Both the position numbers and the translations under genes were made by a program. Positions 35,409 through 43,499 of a DNA stretch of 56,414 nucleotides are shown piece after piece (the stretch's first letter is position 1; the number at the start of each line of letters is the position of its first letter). Source of the stretch: Bacteroidales bacterium UBA3290 (lineage in GTDB: Bacteria; Bacteroidota; Bacteroidia; Bacteroidales; UBA932). The DNA lies in the NCBI GenBank assembly GCA_002361615.1, contig DETK01000040.1, positions 44,508 to 100,921 of the forward strand, in the 5' to 3' direction. The notes under the pieces were generated by a model. That model saw only the letters and a program-made list of their open reading frames with translations. It ran no database searches and had not been told where the DNA came from.

Positions 35409-37418
35409 CTAGTTAGTTACAGGGATGGAGTAGTTCTTGCCGAAATACTCGACATAGAGGAAGAGGCCTACATCTTCAACGGTAGCATATTTGATGTGGT
35501 CGCGGACATCTTTGAAGTAGATGTTTACGATACCATCTGTGGGATATGCCTTAAGATTGTACGTGTACCAGAAGTCCCAGAAGTTGCCTCCCTGCTGGAA
35601 GTACCAGTGAGACATGTCACCGGTAGAAGTCGATGAGACAGGGCTATTATAATCTGCCTCGAAGTTCCCAACCGTAACAAGGCCAGATGTACTCTCGACC
35701 GCAACACCAAACAGGCCGTAGTTGGTTGTACCCTGCGTAATGCCGTAGGCATTCAGCGTGTTGGTGGTGAATTTCACGTCAATTGGATAGAGACTCTCCG
35801 GATAGATCAACTCGGTAGGATCCGGGCTGCCATCCTCCAGGAACTTCGAATGTTCCATCGGCGGAAGCTGGAAGCTCAGCACATAATCATCACCGGCTTT
35901 CTTCAGCTTAGGATAGAGCTTGTAGCGGAACTGGTCGATGACATAGACGTGGATGTAACGGGTCAGACCGGTATCCGTATGTTTCACCACGATCCATTCA
36001 TCCTGGAGGTTTTTGGTAAGTTGGCCTTCAATAACCGTAGCGGTGATCGTGAACTGCTTGGTAATCGGATTGTATGTAACAGGGAGGTCATTCTCGCAGA
36101 AAGTTTGCGCTTTTTCCCATTTCACCTCAAAATCTGCAGGATCCGTCGAACCTGATGTATTCAAATCACCGACCATGCGGAACACGAAATCCATCGTGTG
36201 GCTGCTCTCAGTATTGAGAACAATGGACGTGCCTTCGTTGGGAAGTTTAATCTGCAGAGCATAGGTATCATTGTTGATATCCGGTATCGTACGGTCGACC
36301 TCTACGTCGGCATTAACGAACTCCTCACCGTCAATTGCTTCTTTCAGCGTCTCATAGTAAGCAACATCGGGGCTCAACAACTTGCATTGGATATAATAGG
36401 TGTTGTTGCGGACGATATCGTACTTGACCTGGTCGTCGTCGTTGAGACGGAGCACATGATACCGTGTCACAGGCGAGCCGTCGACCGTATAGGTCACTTT
36501 CAGGATTACCTTGATGTTATCTATATCTGCGTTGTCGTCTTCGAAAAGGAACTGCGGTGCTCCGAAAGTAGAACCAGAGGGATACGGATACGCCACATCG
36601 AATTTTTTGTCATCGTTATCAGTCGCGGAACGCCAGAGGCTGTAGCGACCAGAGGTCTTGTATTCATGGATTCCAGCCGTGGAGATCACAAAAGTATGAC
36701 CTTCCTTGGTGGAATTCCCATAGTATCCGGTATTGCTCCAATTATCCTCTGCCGGCGCCAGGTAGCCGCGTTCACGGCCATTGTGGATCAGCCACTTAAT
36801 CTCTGTAACGGGCACATCTGCACCGGTAGGATCATACGAAAGTATCACTCTGGCGCGGTCACGAATCATATATACAACGTGATTAGTCCCTTGAGCCGGC
36901 TTCAACCAGGTACTCATGGCCTCGGCATTTGCCTCGCTATGATATCCCCAGTAACAGATTTCCTGATGGTCGGCATCATTATAAGCAGTTGACAACTCCA
37001 TTGAATTCATGACCGTCTCCTCAGCAGTACCATTGCTAAAAGAAAGAGGGATAGCCAGTTTACGATTAGCGATGAAGTGGATGCGAGCTGTACCTTGTGG
37101 GACTGAGCCTTTAATGATACCTTTATCGATAAAAGGAGGATAAACACCTTCTGCTGTGGGACCTTGACTCGTCACATCAGCATTACGGATACCTAAGTAC
37201 TGACCATTGGCATCGAAGCAGACCAACTGCATGGTATGCACGACCTTCTCCGTGCCGCTTACCTTGCTTTTTGTCTGAAGGGCCTTGTCCGCCATGCTGA
37301 AAGTAACCAGCACCGGAACCTCATCTGTCTCAGGGACATCAGGAACCAGTATATTGCTGCAGGCAGAAAGGCCAAAGGCCAGACCCACTATGAATAATAT
37401 CTTGAAAAAGTATTTCAT
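35409..37418 (-). CDS. Fimbrial accessory subunit 3, cassette 2 (no Ig end)
   Basis: A 669-residue lipoprotein precursor: Cys20 (LSAC), likely maturation site at Lys50 (LQTKSK). It shares VGLFLYVEYFG with the accessory-3 proteins of cassettes 1 and 3, but stops directly after this motif. The BIG2 domain present in both others is missing, which explains much of the 200-residue length difference. The end looks natural (stop, then hairpin), not frameshifted. It is the last gene of cassette 2. Confidence 0.7.
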   Translation of the reverse strand: MKYFFKILFIVGLAFGLSACSNILVPDVPETDEVPVLVTFSMADKALQTKSKVSGTEKVVHTMQLVCFDANGQYLGIRNADVTSQGPTAEGVYPPFIDKGIIKGSVPQGTARIHFIANRKLAIPLSFSNGTAEETVMNSMELSTAYNDADHQEICYWGYHSEANAEAMSTWLKPAQGTNHVVYMIRDRARVILSYDPTGADVPVTEIKWLIHNGRERGYLAPAEDNWSNTGYYGNSTKEGHTFVISTAGIHEYKTSGRYSLWRSATDNDDKKFDVAYPYPSGSTFGAPQFLFEDDNADIDNIKVILKVTYTVDGSPVTRYHVLRLNDDDQVKYDIVRNNTYYIQCKLLSPDVAYYETLKEAIDGEEFVNADVEVDRTIPDINNDTYALQIKLPNEGTSIVLNTESSHTMDFVFRMVGDLNTSGSTDPADFEVKWEKAQTFCENDLPVTYNPITKQFTITATVIEGQLTKNLQDEWIVVKHTDTGLTRYIHVYVIDQFRYKLYPKLKKAGDDYVLSFQLPPMEHSKFLEDGSPDPTELIYPESLYPIDVKFTTNTLNAYGITQGTTNYGLFGVAVESTSGLVTVGNFEADYNSPVSSTSTGDMSHWYFQQGGNFWDFWYTYNLKAYPTDGIVNIYFKDVRDHIKYATVEDVGLFLYVEYFGKNYSIPVTN

Positions 37419-37441
37419 ATCCTAAAACATATTCATATTGA

Positions 37442-40348
37442 TTACCTGTACTTCTCCTGAATCTTGTCGAAGCCATTGAGACGATCGACTTCTTCAGCAG
37501 AGAGGTCACGGACACAGCGGAGGTAAGATTTATCTGTTGAAGAAGAATAAGTTGGTTCCTCTGGTGTCGCTTGCCATGCTCGCTGAGCACCTCCTGCAAG
37601 ATCCCAATAATAATAACCTGTTAATACCGGGGTAAGTACACGATATTGGCTTGGGACAGTAACACTACCAATAGTACCATACTGATACTCAGTAATGACT
37701 TTAATCTCAGCAGCTGTAGGTAAACGCCAACCAGTATAATAGGTTCCATCATTTGATACTTCCATATAGCGACTACAATGATTAGCAGCGTCAGTCGCAT
37801 TTCCTTGATCTGTACTTCTCCCAGAAAAAGGAGTTACAGCGCCAAGTTGTGAAGCAATCATAAAAGCAGGAGACACAACATCATCATCAGACTGGTGAGT
37901 GCTAGAATCAACATACGGCCTGCCAAGAATATATTTTTCACTGGTTGAGGATATCTGAATAACATACATATGATTATTGGTCAAACCAGTGTTAGTATTA
38001 CTATATCCCGTCGTAAACGGTGGATTATTTCCATAATAACCTGTTCCGTTTTCTACTATGTATCGAATATTACCATTAATAGCAACTTTAGCAATAAATC
38101 TGTTTAAGTTTTGATTCTGACCAAGATATGAATACTGATATCTTCTCGCTGAACTATGACTTTCCCTATCTTCCCAATTAACCCAGTCGCCAGTGCTAGG
38201 TATCGGCAAATTCAAGGTATATTCAGTGTAGGTATATGTATGTGTATAAGTTGCCCTATAGTAGGAAGAATATCTCCAATAAGTTCTATTACCAGGCATC
38301 CCCGTACGGTAATCGTAATCAGATTGATACTGATTGGAACTCTGAGGATTTTCTCCCCAATAGTAATAGGAATTACTTAATCTCGCGTTAGCCTCGCTGT
38401 TAGCACCTTCTCGTTGATATTGCTGTACATTATTCGTAAAGACATTTCTTAGTATAGGCTCCACTGTTCTATTATACCCAGATATGCCTTGGTTCGCATA
38501 CCATGTGGAATAATTAATGAGTTCAGTGTCCGTCTTTTCTTCCGAAGAGTAGGAAATACCATACTGCTCAGCCAATGCCTGTGCTTCTGCCAAATTCGCG
38601 GTTGTATATTCAGTTGTCGAAGTGCTTGCATCAGCATCATGATAGGATGACCAACTACCTTCTATACTTTGGATATTATCCGTCGGAAAATGGCGGATGA
38701 TGATATCTTCATACATGGTCTCGTTGTCCCCATCGAACGTCTCAGTCTCATCTAGATAGACACGAAGACGGATATACTTGATACCTTTATTGTTGAGAGC
38801 TGTCGATGTAACGGTGATCTTGCCCTTCGAACCACTGGTACCTTCCGTGCTCTGAACAATGTCAACACCCATCTTGCTCCAGTCAGTACCGCTATTATCG
38901 TTATAGGTTGTGGTGAACTGACCCCCAGCATCATAGAACCAGGCCCGGACTGCATTGTTGGCATTATTAGCCACAACACCTGTCTGGTCTCCAGCGGCAT
39001 TATAGGTGAACAATTTCCAATTTACCTTGGTACCCGTCGCCTTGGAGTAGTTCAGGACAATGCTCTGGTCGCCGTCGCCACGGAGGGTATAGACCTTCGG
39101 GTTGACGTTGAAATAGTAGTGCTGGACGGATGAGACGTTGTTTTCAATAACATCGCTGTTGGTCTGATCGTTCCAAGGCAGGACAGCATACTGGATATCT
39201 TCTGTTATGTCTGCATCTTCCTGGGTTGCGCTACCGCGGGTGGCGATGGTGGCATTAACCACGTAGATGTTGTTGCGGCCGATTTCCGTTACCGTGCTCT
39301 TTACAAGCGGAATACGGTAGTAGTGGTAGTTGGTGACGGCATTGGTGCCCGTTCCCTCGGTAAACCCGATGGAAATGACCAGCGAAGGTGCTGCGGTAGC
39401 ATAATCGGCTTCGGCCCACTTGTTCGGATAGGAGTAAGTCGTAATGGTAAAGCTCTTGCCGTCAGCACACGATTCGTTGTGGAAGATGTTGAATCCACTG
39501 TTATGGACCTCGACGCCAGCGCCCTGGGTTTCAGGGGCGAAGACAGGAGCGCCGAAAGCGAAGTTGTAGAATTTCCACGCCGGAGAACCCGTGATAGATA
39601 CGCCTTCGTTGCTGAGTACCTGCAGAAAGTCTGCATCGAACTTCACGTTCAGGACGAACTTTGAGGCGGCGCGGTTGAGCGTCACGTCGAAGACCTGATC
39701 CGTCTTCGCCGGGTCCGGTGTCCAGTTCTTGATGACGCCGTCCATCATAAACGCCTTCTCGCTGGTGAGAGCGCGGGCGTCTCCGGGGTTGGCATCGTAC
39801 AACTTATAGATATTGCCCGAGGTCGAGTTACCCTTCCAGCCGATAGTGCCATCGGCTTGGATAACCGCAATCCCGTCGGTCTTTTCGTCAGCAACCAAAC
39901 TCTTCAGGACCTCGACATTGAATTCCGTCAGGTCCTTTTCATCCTTGGTCTGCGTATTGTTGACGGCAACGTAGATATTATACTTCTCATCAATCGCAAG
40001 GCCTTCCTGGCGCCAATGTTCGGCCAACAGGTTCAGCTCTTCCGTAATAGGCTTCTCTGCGGAAGCAACGAGATGATATTGCTTGATGAACTTGCCTTGG
40101 TCTTCGTTGCTCACATGCTCCACGAAAACGTCGAGGGTGTTGAGCTGCTTCTCTTTCAGATCCACAACGGAGGCGGCACGCGTAACAAGGGTTGCTTCTG
40201 AAACCGTGCCTTTTACGGACAGCTTTCCATTCGCACCGAAACTGTTGTTCAGCTCCTGACGCTCTGCGACACAAGCCGACATGGCCCCGATCAACACAAC
40301 TGTCAAGAAAGCACGGATAAGATATGTAGTATGCTTCATATTCAACAT
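37442..40348 (-). CDS. Large tip-like fimbrial subunit, cassette 2
   Basis: A 968-residue lipoprotein precursor: Cys26 (MSACVAE), likely maturation site at Arg57 (LVTRAAS; the only subunit with Arg instead of Lys). The core motif is LNRAASKFVLNV. A Tyr/Asn/Ser-rich variable middle (about 590-800) precedes the shared C-terminal domain (NNHMYVIQISS, VVSPAFMIASQLGAV, WRLPTAAEIK, LRCVRDL). The ATG at 40348 directly follows the upstream stop; a second ATG at 40339 (MKHTTYL) is the alternative start. Tip adhesin role inferred from the domain layout. Confidence 0.75.
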   Translation of the reverse strand: MLNMKHTTYLIRAFLTVVLIGAMSACVAERQELNNSFGANGKLSVKGTVSEATLVTRAASVVDLKEKQLNTLDVFVEHVSNEDQGKFIKQYHLVASAEKPITEELNLLAEHWRQEGLAIDEKYNIYVAVNNTQTKDEKDLTEFNVEVLKSLVADEKTDGIAVIQADGTIGWKGNSTSGNIYKLYDANPGDARALTSEKAFMMDGVIKNWTPDPAKTDQVFDVTLNRAASKFVLNVKFDADFLQVLSNEGVSITGSPAWKFYNFAFGAPVFAPETQGAGVEVHNSGFNIFHNESCADGKSFTITTYSYPNKWAEADYATAAPSLVISIGFTEGTGTNAVTNYHYYRIPLVKSTVTEIGRNNIYVVNATIATRGSATQEDADITEDIQYAVLPWNDQTNSDVIENNVSSVQHYYFNVNPKVYTLRGDGDQSIVLNYSKATGTKVNWKLFTYNAAGDQTGVVANNANNAVRAWFYDAGGQFTTTYNDNSGTDWSKMGVDIVQSTEGTSGSKGKITVTSTALNNKGIKYIRLRVYLDETETFDGDNETMYEDIIIRHFPTDNIQSIEGSWSSYHDADASTSTTEYTTANLAEAQALAEQYGISYSSEEKTDTELINYSTWYANQGISGYNRTVEPILRNVFTNNVQQYQREGANSEANARLSNSYYYWGENPQSSNQYQSDYDYRTGMPGNRTYWRYSSYYRATYTHTYTYTEYTLNLPIPSTGDWVNWEDRESHSSARRYQYSYLGQNQNLNRFIAKVAINGNIRYIVENGTGYYGNNPPFTTGYSNTNTGLTNNHMYVIQISSTSEKYILGRPYVDSSTHQSDDDVVSPAFMIASQLGAVTPFSGRSTDQGNATDAANHCSRYMEVSNDGTYYTGWRLPTAAEIKVITEYQYGTIGSVTVPSQYRVLTPVLTGYYYWDLAGGAQRAWQATPEEPTYSSSTDKSYLRCVRDLSAEEVDRLNGFDKIQEKYR

Positions 40349-42220
40349 TTAGTTTTGAGCAGGGGTAGGAACCAGCGGATTGTTGTAGTCCTGGTAATAC
40401 ATCTTCAGCTTGCCAGTGATGTTATACTGGTCGGCGGGGAAGTAGTCAGCCCAGATTTCGGAGCTGTCGTCGGAATAACCCGGCAGCGCGTTATAGTTGA
40501 AAGTAACCTTCTGCGGTCCTACGACAGGGTCGTTGTAGATCAGCGTAACCTTCGCCACAGGATTGGCAGGCGTCACACCGACCTTCGGAACAATGTAGAA
40601 ATAGGTGTAAACGTTGTCACCGGCGGCGATGTTCAAGACCCCATCTGTGCTTGCTTCATAAGAGGTTACGACACCAACCGTATTCTTATTGGCACGGATG
40701 ATCTCAAAATCGCTGTTGTCTACCTTAAGGTCGAATGAGCTGCCGGTAACGCCTGTCGTGACGAGCTGGATCTGGGGAGAGCGCAGCGGACGGCCAGCGA
40801 TCGGTTCAGCCGTTGAGGTCTCAGTTACCCTGCCATCCGATACCACCATGTGGCTGCCTGCCCAATTCGTCCAGTTCGTATAATCCTGATCAACGGTATC
40901 GTAGCGATACAACCAGGAGTCGAACAGACGCATGTTGGTGTTCATCTTTATGGTATAGTCCAAACGATCGATATCGTTCCAGTCGGCGACCGTAGGTTTG
41001 ACGTAGAGCTTGCCGTCAACCTCGAAATACGCATACACCGTCCAGTAGTGGTTGCGGCGGAAGTTGTTGTATTTGGTGTCGAGGTTGCCCATGGTGAACG
41101 GGGCGGCATACTCCGTGGCGTCCGCATCGTTGGAAAGCTTGTAGTAAACAGTGCCGGCGATAGCCTTGTCCGTTTCGCGGAGATAGACCACAACTTCCGT
41201 GGCTTTCGGCGAATCGGCATCGATTGCTTCACGCAGGTAAGTGTCGTATCCCTGGGCGGTCTGGGCATAACCGGAAGGCTTCTCGGTCTCAAACCATTCG
41301 CCGCTGAACACCTTGGGATCCTCGCACTGGCCGATGGCTTGTGCGGGGAGCAGCGGTGCATCGTCTGCACCGGTAAGCAGCAACGCTCCGCCGTAGTTTG
41401 TACCGGTCGGAAGGAGCGGGTCGGTGCTTTCAAACACCCAGTTCTGTTCAGGAATCAAACTCCTGTTCACTTCAATTCGGGTGATGGAGACACCCTCAGC
41501 ATCGGTCGGGCGAGAGACCACGAAACGCAACTTCGAAACCGTGCGTTTGAGCTCGATCACCTTCAGGTTTTTCTCGAACAATTCCTGGTCGATCGGTTGA
41601 TCCGCTTCGTAGGCATCTTTCAGGAACTTCAGGCTTACACCCTTTCCATCTTCCCCCTTATAAATAGTGGAGATGGGAAGACCCGTCGCGGGTACGGCAC
41701 GCGTGGGGGTCTTTACACCGAAGTTGCCCGCTGCGCTGTTGTACACCATGTCGCGAACCGCGGACAGCGTGTTGTCAGCGGGCTTGGTCGTGAAGACCGA
41801 ACGCCAGTTGGCCAGGATATAGAAGTCGATACGGGGGTCGCTATCCTTCAGGTAGTCTTCAGGAATGGGCATCGACATTTTGTAGCAGTCGCTCCAACTT
41901 CTGGGAGTCGTGCCGGAATGCTTCCAATCGATGTTGGAAACAGTAGCAGTGCTCAAAGGCGCCTCGTCGTCGCCCGCTCCATGGCGGAACGCCCACACCT
42001 GCACGTCTTTAAGCGTTGATTCAGGGCTTAGACTGGCCACGTCGCCCGGAAGGCCCTTGGTGACCGGTTGCTGCATGCTGCCCGGGACATAGATCCAGAA
42101 GGACACACTCGGTCCTTCGGGCCGCAGCGAGGGATCGAGCGGTTCAACGCAGCTGCCGACCCCCAAAGTCAGCAGCGCAAACGCCGCGATCGCCAAGATA
42201 TGATGTATTGTTCGACTCAC
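40349..42220 (-). CDS. Fimbrial accessory subunit 1, cassette 2
   Basis: A 623-residue lipoprotein precursor: Cys24 (VGSC), maturation site at Lys55 (PVTKGLPGD), core motif LKRTVSKLRFVV and RRNHYWTVYAYFEVDGKLY. It is the shortest of the three accessory-1 proteins and its C-terminal third differs most from them. It ends one base before the start of the large tip-like gene, consistent with coupled translation. Confidence 0.75.
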   Translation of the reverse strand: MSRTIHHILAIAAFALLTLGVGSCVEPLDPSLRPEGPSVSFWIYVPGSMQQPVTKGLPGDVASLSPESTLKDVQVWAFRHGAGDDEAPLSTATVSNIDWKHSGTTPRSWSDCYKMSMPIPEDYLKDSDPRIDFYILANWRSVFTTKPADNTLSAVRDMVYNSAAGNFGVKTPTRAVPATGLPISTIYKGEDGKGVSLKFLKDAYEADQPIDQELFEKNLKVIELKRTVSKLRFVVSRPTDAEGVSITRIEVNRSLIPEQNWVFESTDPLLPTGTNYGGALLLTGADDAPLLPAQAIGQCEDPKVFSGEWFETEKPSGYAQTAQGYDTYLREAIDADSPKATEVVVYLRETDKAIAGTVYYKLSNDADATEYAAPFTMGNLDTKYNNFRRNHYWTVYAYFEVDGKLYVKPTVADWNDIDRLDYTIKMNTNMRLFDSWLYRYDTVDQDYTNWTNWAGSHMVVSDGRVTETSTAEPIAGRPLRSPQIQLVTTGVTGSSFDLKVDNSDFEIIRANKNTVGVVTSYEASTDGVLNIAAGDNVYTYFYIVPKVGVTPANPVAKVTLIYNDPVVGPQKVTFNYNALPGYSDDSSEIWADYFPADQYNITGKLKMYYQDYNNPLVPTPAQN

Positions 42221-42272
42221 TACGAATCTATTTGTTGTCGTTGAAAACTAATTCTAACCGTTACCGTCGATA

Positions 42273-43472
42273 CTAGATCGACGGCGTGAATATCGGACCA
42301 CCCTGCCAGTTGAGCGTCACGCTGACACCCACCACGGCGTCGACCCAGCCCGGAGGCGTAGGAGGCGTCGGGGGATTCGGTCCGTCAGGACCGGGGGTCG
42401 GCTCAGGATTGACCGGCACCGAGGGACGCGACTTGAAACTTCCGTCCGCATCCAGCCAGCCCTTGATGATCATCAGGTGACTTGCCGGCAGCGGCTCGCC
42501 GATGAAGATCTGGCTCAAGGTGGTCCGGCCGTCCATCATCGTGACGTACAGGTTGATCGCCCAGATATACGGGGTCGTGCCGATCACGGCCGTACCTACG
42601 TTGCGGCTCGGGAAGCCCACTGCGCAGAGCATGACCGGCGTCCGTTCCCACAGCTCCCAGTATTCGTCGTAGGCCCAGATGTAAGAAGGACCGTTGCCCG
42701 ATACTCTCGGGAGGTACGGTTCTACATCAACCCGGTCGGCGGCCACGGCAATCTGGCGGTCCCAGAAGTACGTGCTGTCGTTGATGCGGAAGCGGTCGGC
42801 CAGGCCCTGGAAGTCAGCGCGGATGCTCTGGAATACGCACGAGTCCACATTCAGGATCAACGCGGCAGCGTCGTTCGCCATGTACAGGTGCGCGTCGAAG
42901 TGCTGGCTCTCGTCCTTGCGGATCAGCATCCGCTTGCGGGCTGAGAAGATACCTGTACGATGTGATTCTACGGTCGTCGCAGCGAGGGCGTCTTCTTTTA
43001 ATTCGGCATTTTCCGCTTTCTCGTCATCCGACAGAATGACGGGGCCGTTTCCGGAAAGGTTCGCCACGCCGAGATGCTGGTAATCGGATGCTACCAGGCG
43101 GATGTCATATTCCCGCCTGCCGGCATCGATGATCTCGGTGATGCGTTCCGTCCGGTCGCCGGCCTGGCGCAGGTTGTAGAACGAAAGGTCCACGTCGTGG
43201 GCCTTGTCTACGAAAATCCCTTTCAGGTAGTCTTCCAGTGCGAGACGGAGCGGTAGGTCTTTCTCCTTGCCAAGTTTCTGGTCCATCTCCTCGTCCTTAT
43301 TCGTGATAAGGTCGAGCGAGTACGTCAGGGTGATCTCTTCCGGGCAGTCCACGCGGTCCTCGTCGATCAGGCCGCAGCCGCCCGGCAGGGCAAGAGCCCC
43401 TGCCAGGCCGGCCATGGCCGCGACGACGGTCAGCGACCGCCTCAAAACCATTCCGAAAAAGCCTCTTTTCAT
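42273..43472 (-). CDS. FimB/Mfa2-like fimbrial anchor, cassette 2
   Basis: A 399-residue lipoprotein with Cys33 in PGGCGLIDEDRVDCP and no maturation site. It starts with ATG, while the other two anchors start with GTG. The sequence is nearly identical to the anchors at 32002 and 8395 over residues 30-380, and ends VGVSVTLNWQGG. Such similarity against divergent neighbours points to gene conversion or recent duplication with strong constraint. It follows the stalk gene by 27 bases. Confidence 0.85.
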   Translation of the reverse strand: MKRGFFGMVLRRSLTVVAAMAGLAGALALPGGCGLIDEDRVDCPEEITLTYSLDLITNKDEEMDQKLGKEKDLPLRLALEDYLKGIFVDKAHDVDLSFYNLRQAGDRTERITEIIDAGRREYDIRLVASDYQHLGVANLSGNGPVILSDDEKAENAELKEDALAATTVESHRTGIFSARKRMLIRKDESQHFDAHLYMANDAAALILNVDSCVFQSIRADFQGLADRFRINDSTYFWDRQIAVAADRVDVEPYLPRVSGNGPSYIWAYDEYWELWERTPVMLCAVGFPSRNVGTAVIGTTPYIWAINLYVTMMDGRTTLSQIFIGEPLPASHLMIIKGWLDADGSFKSRPSVPVNPEPTPGPDGPNPPTPPTPPGWVDAVVGVSVTLNWQGGPIFTPSI

Positions 43473-43499
43473 AAGAAAGGGTAATGAAATGAGGATCGA

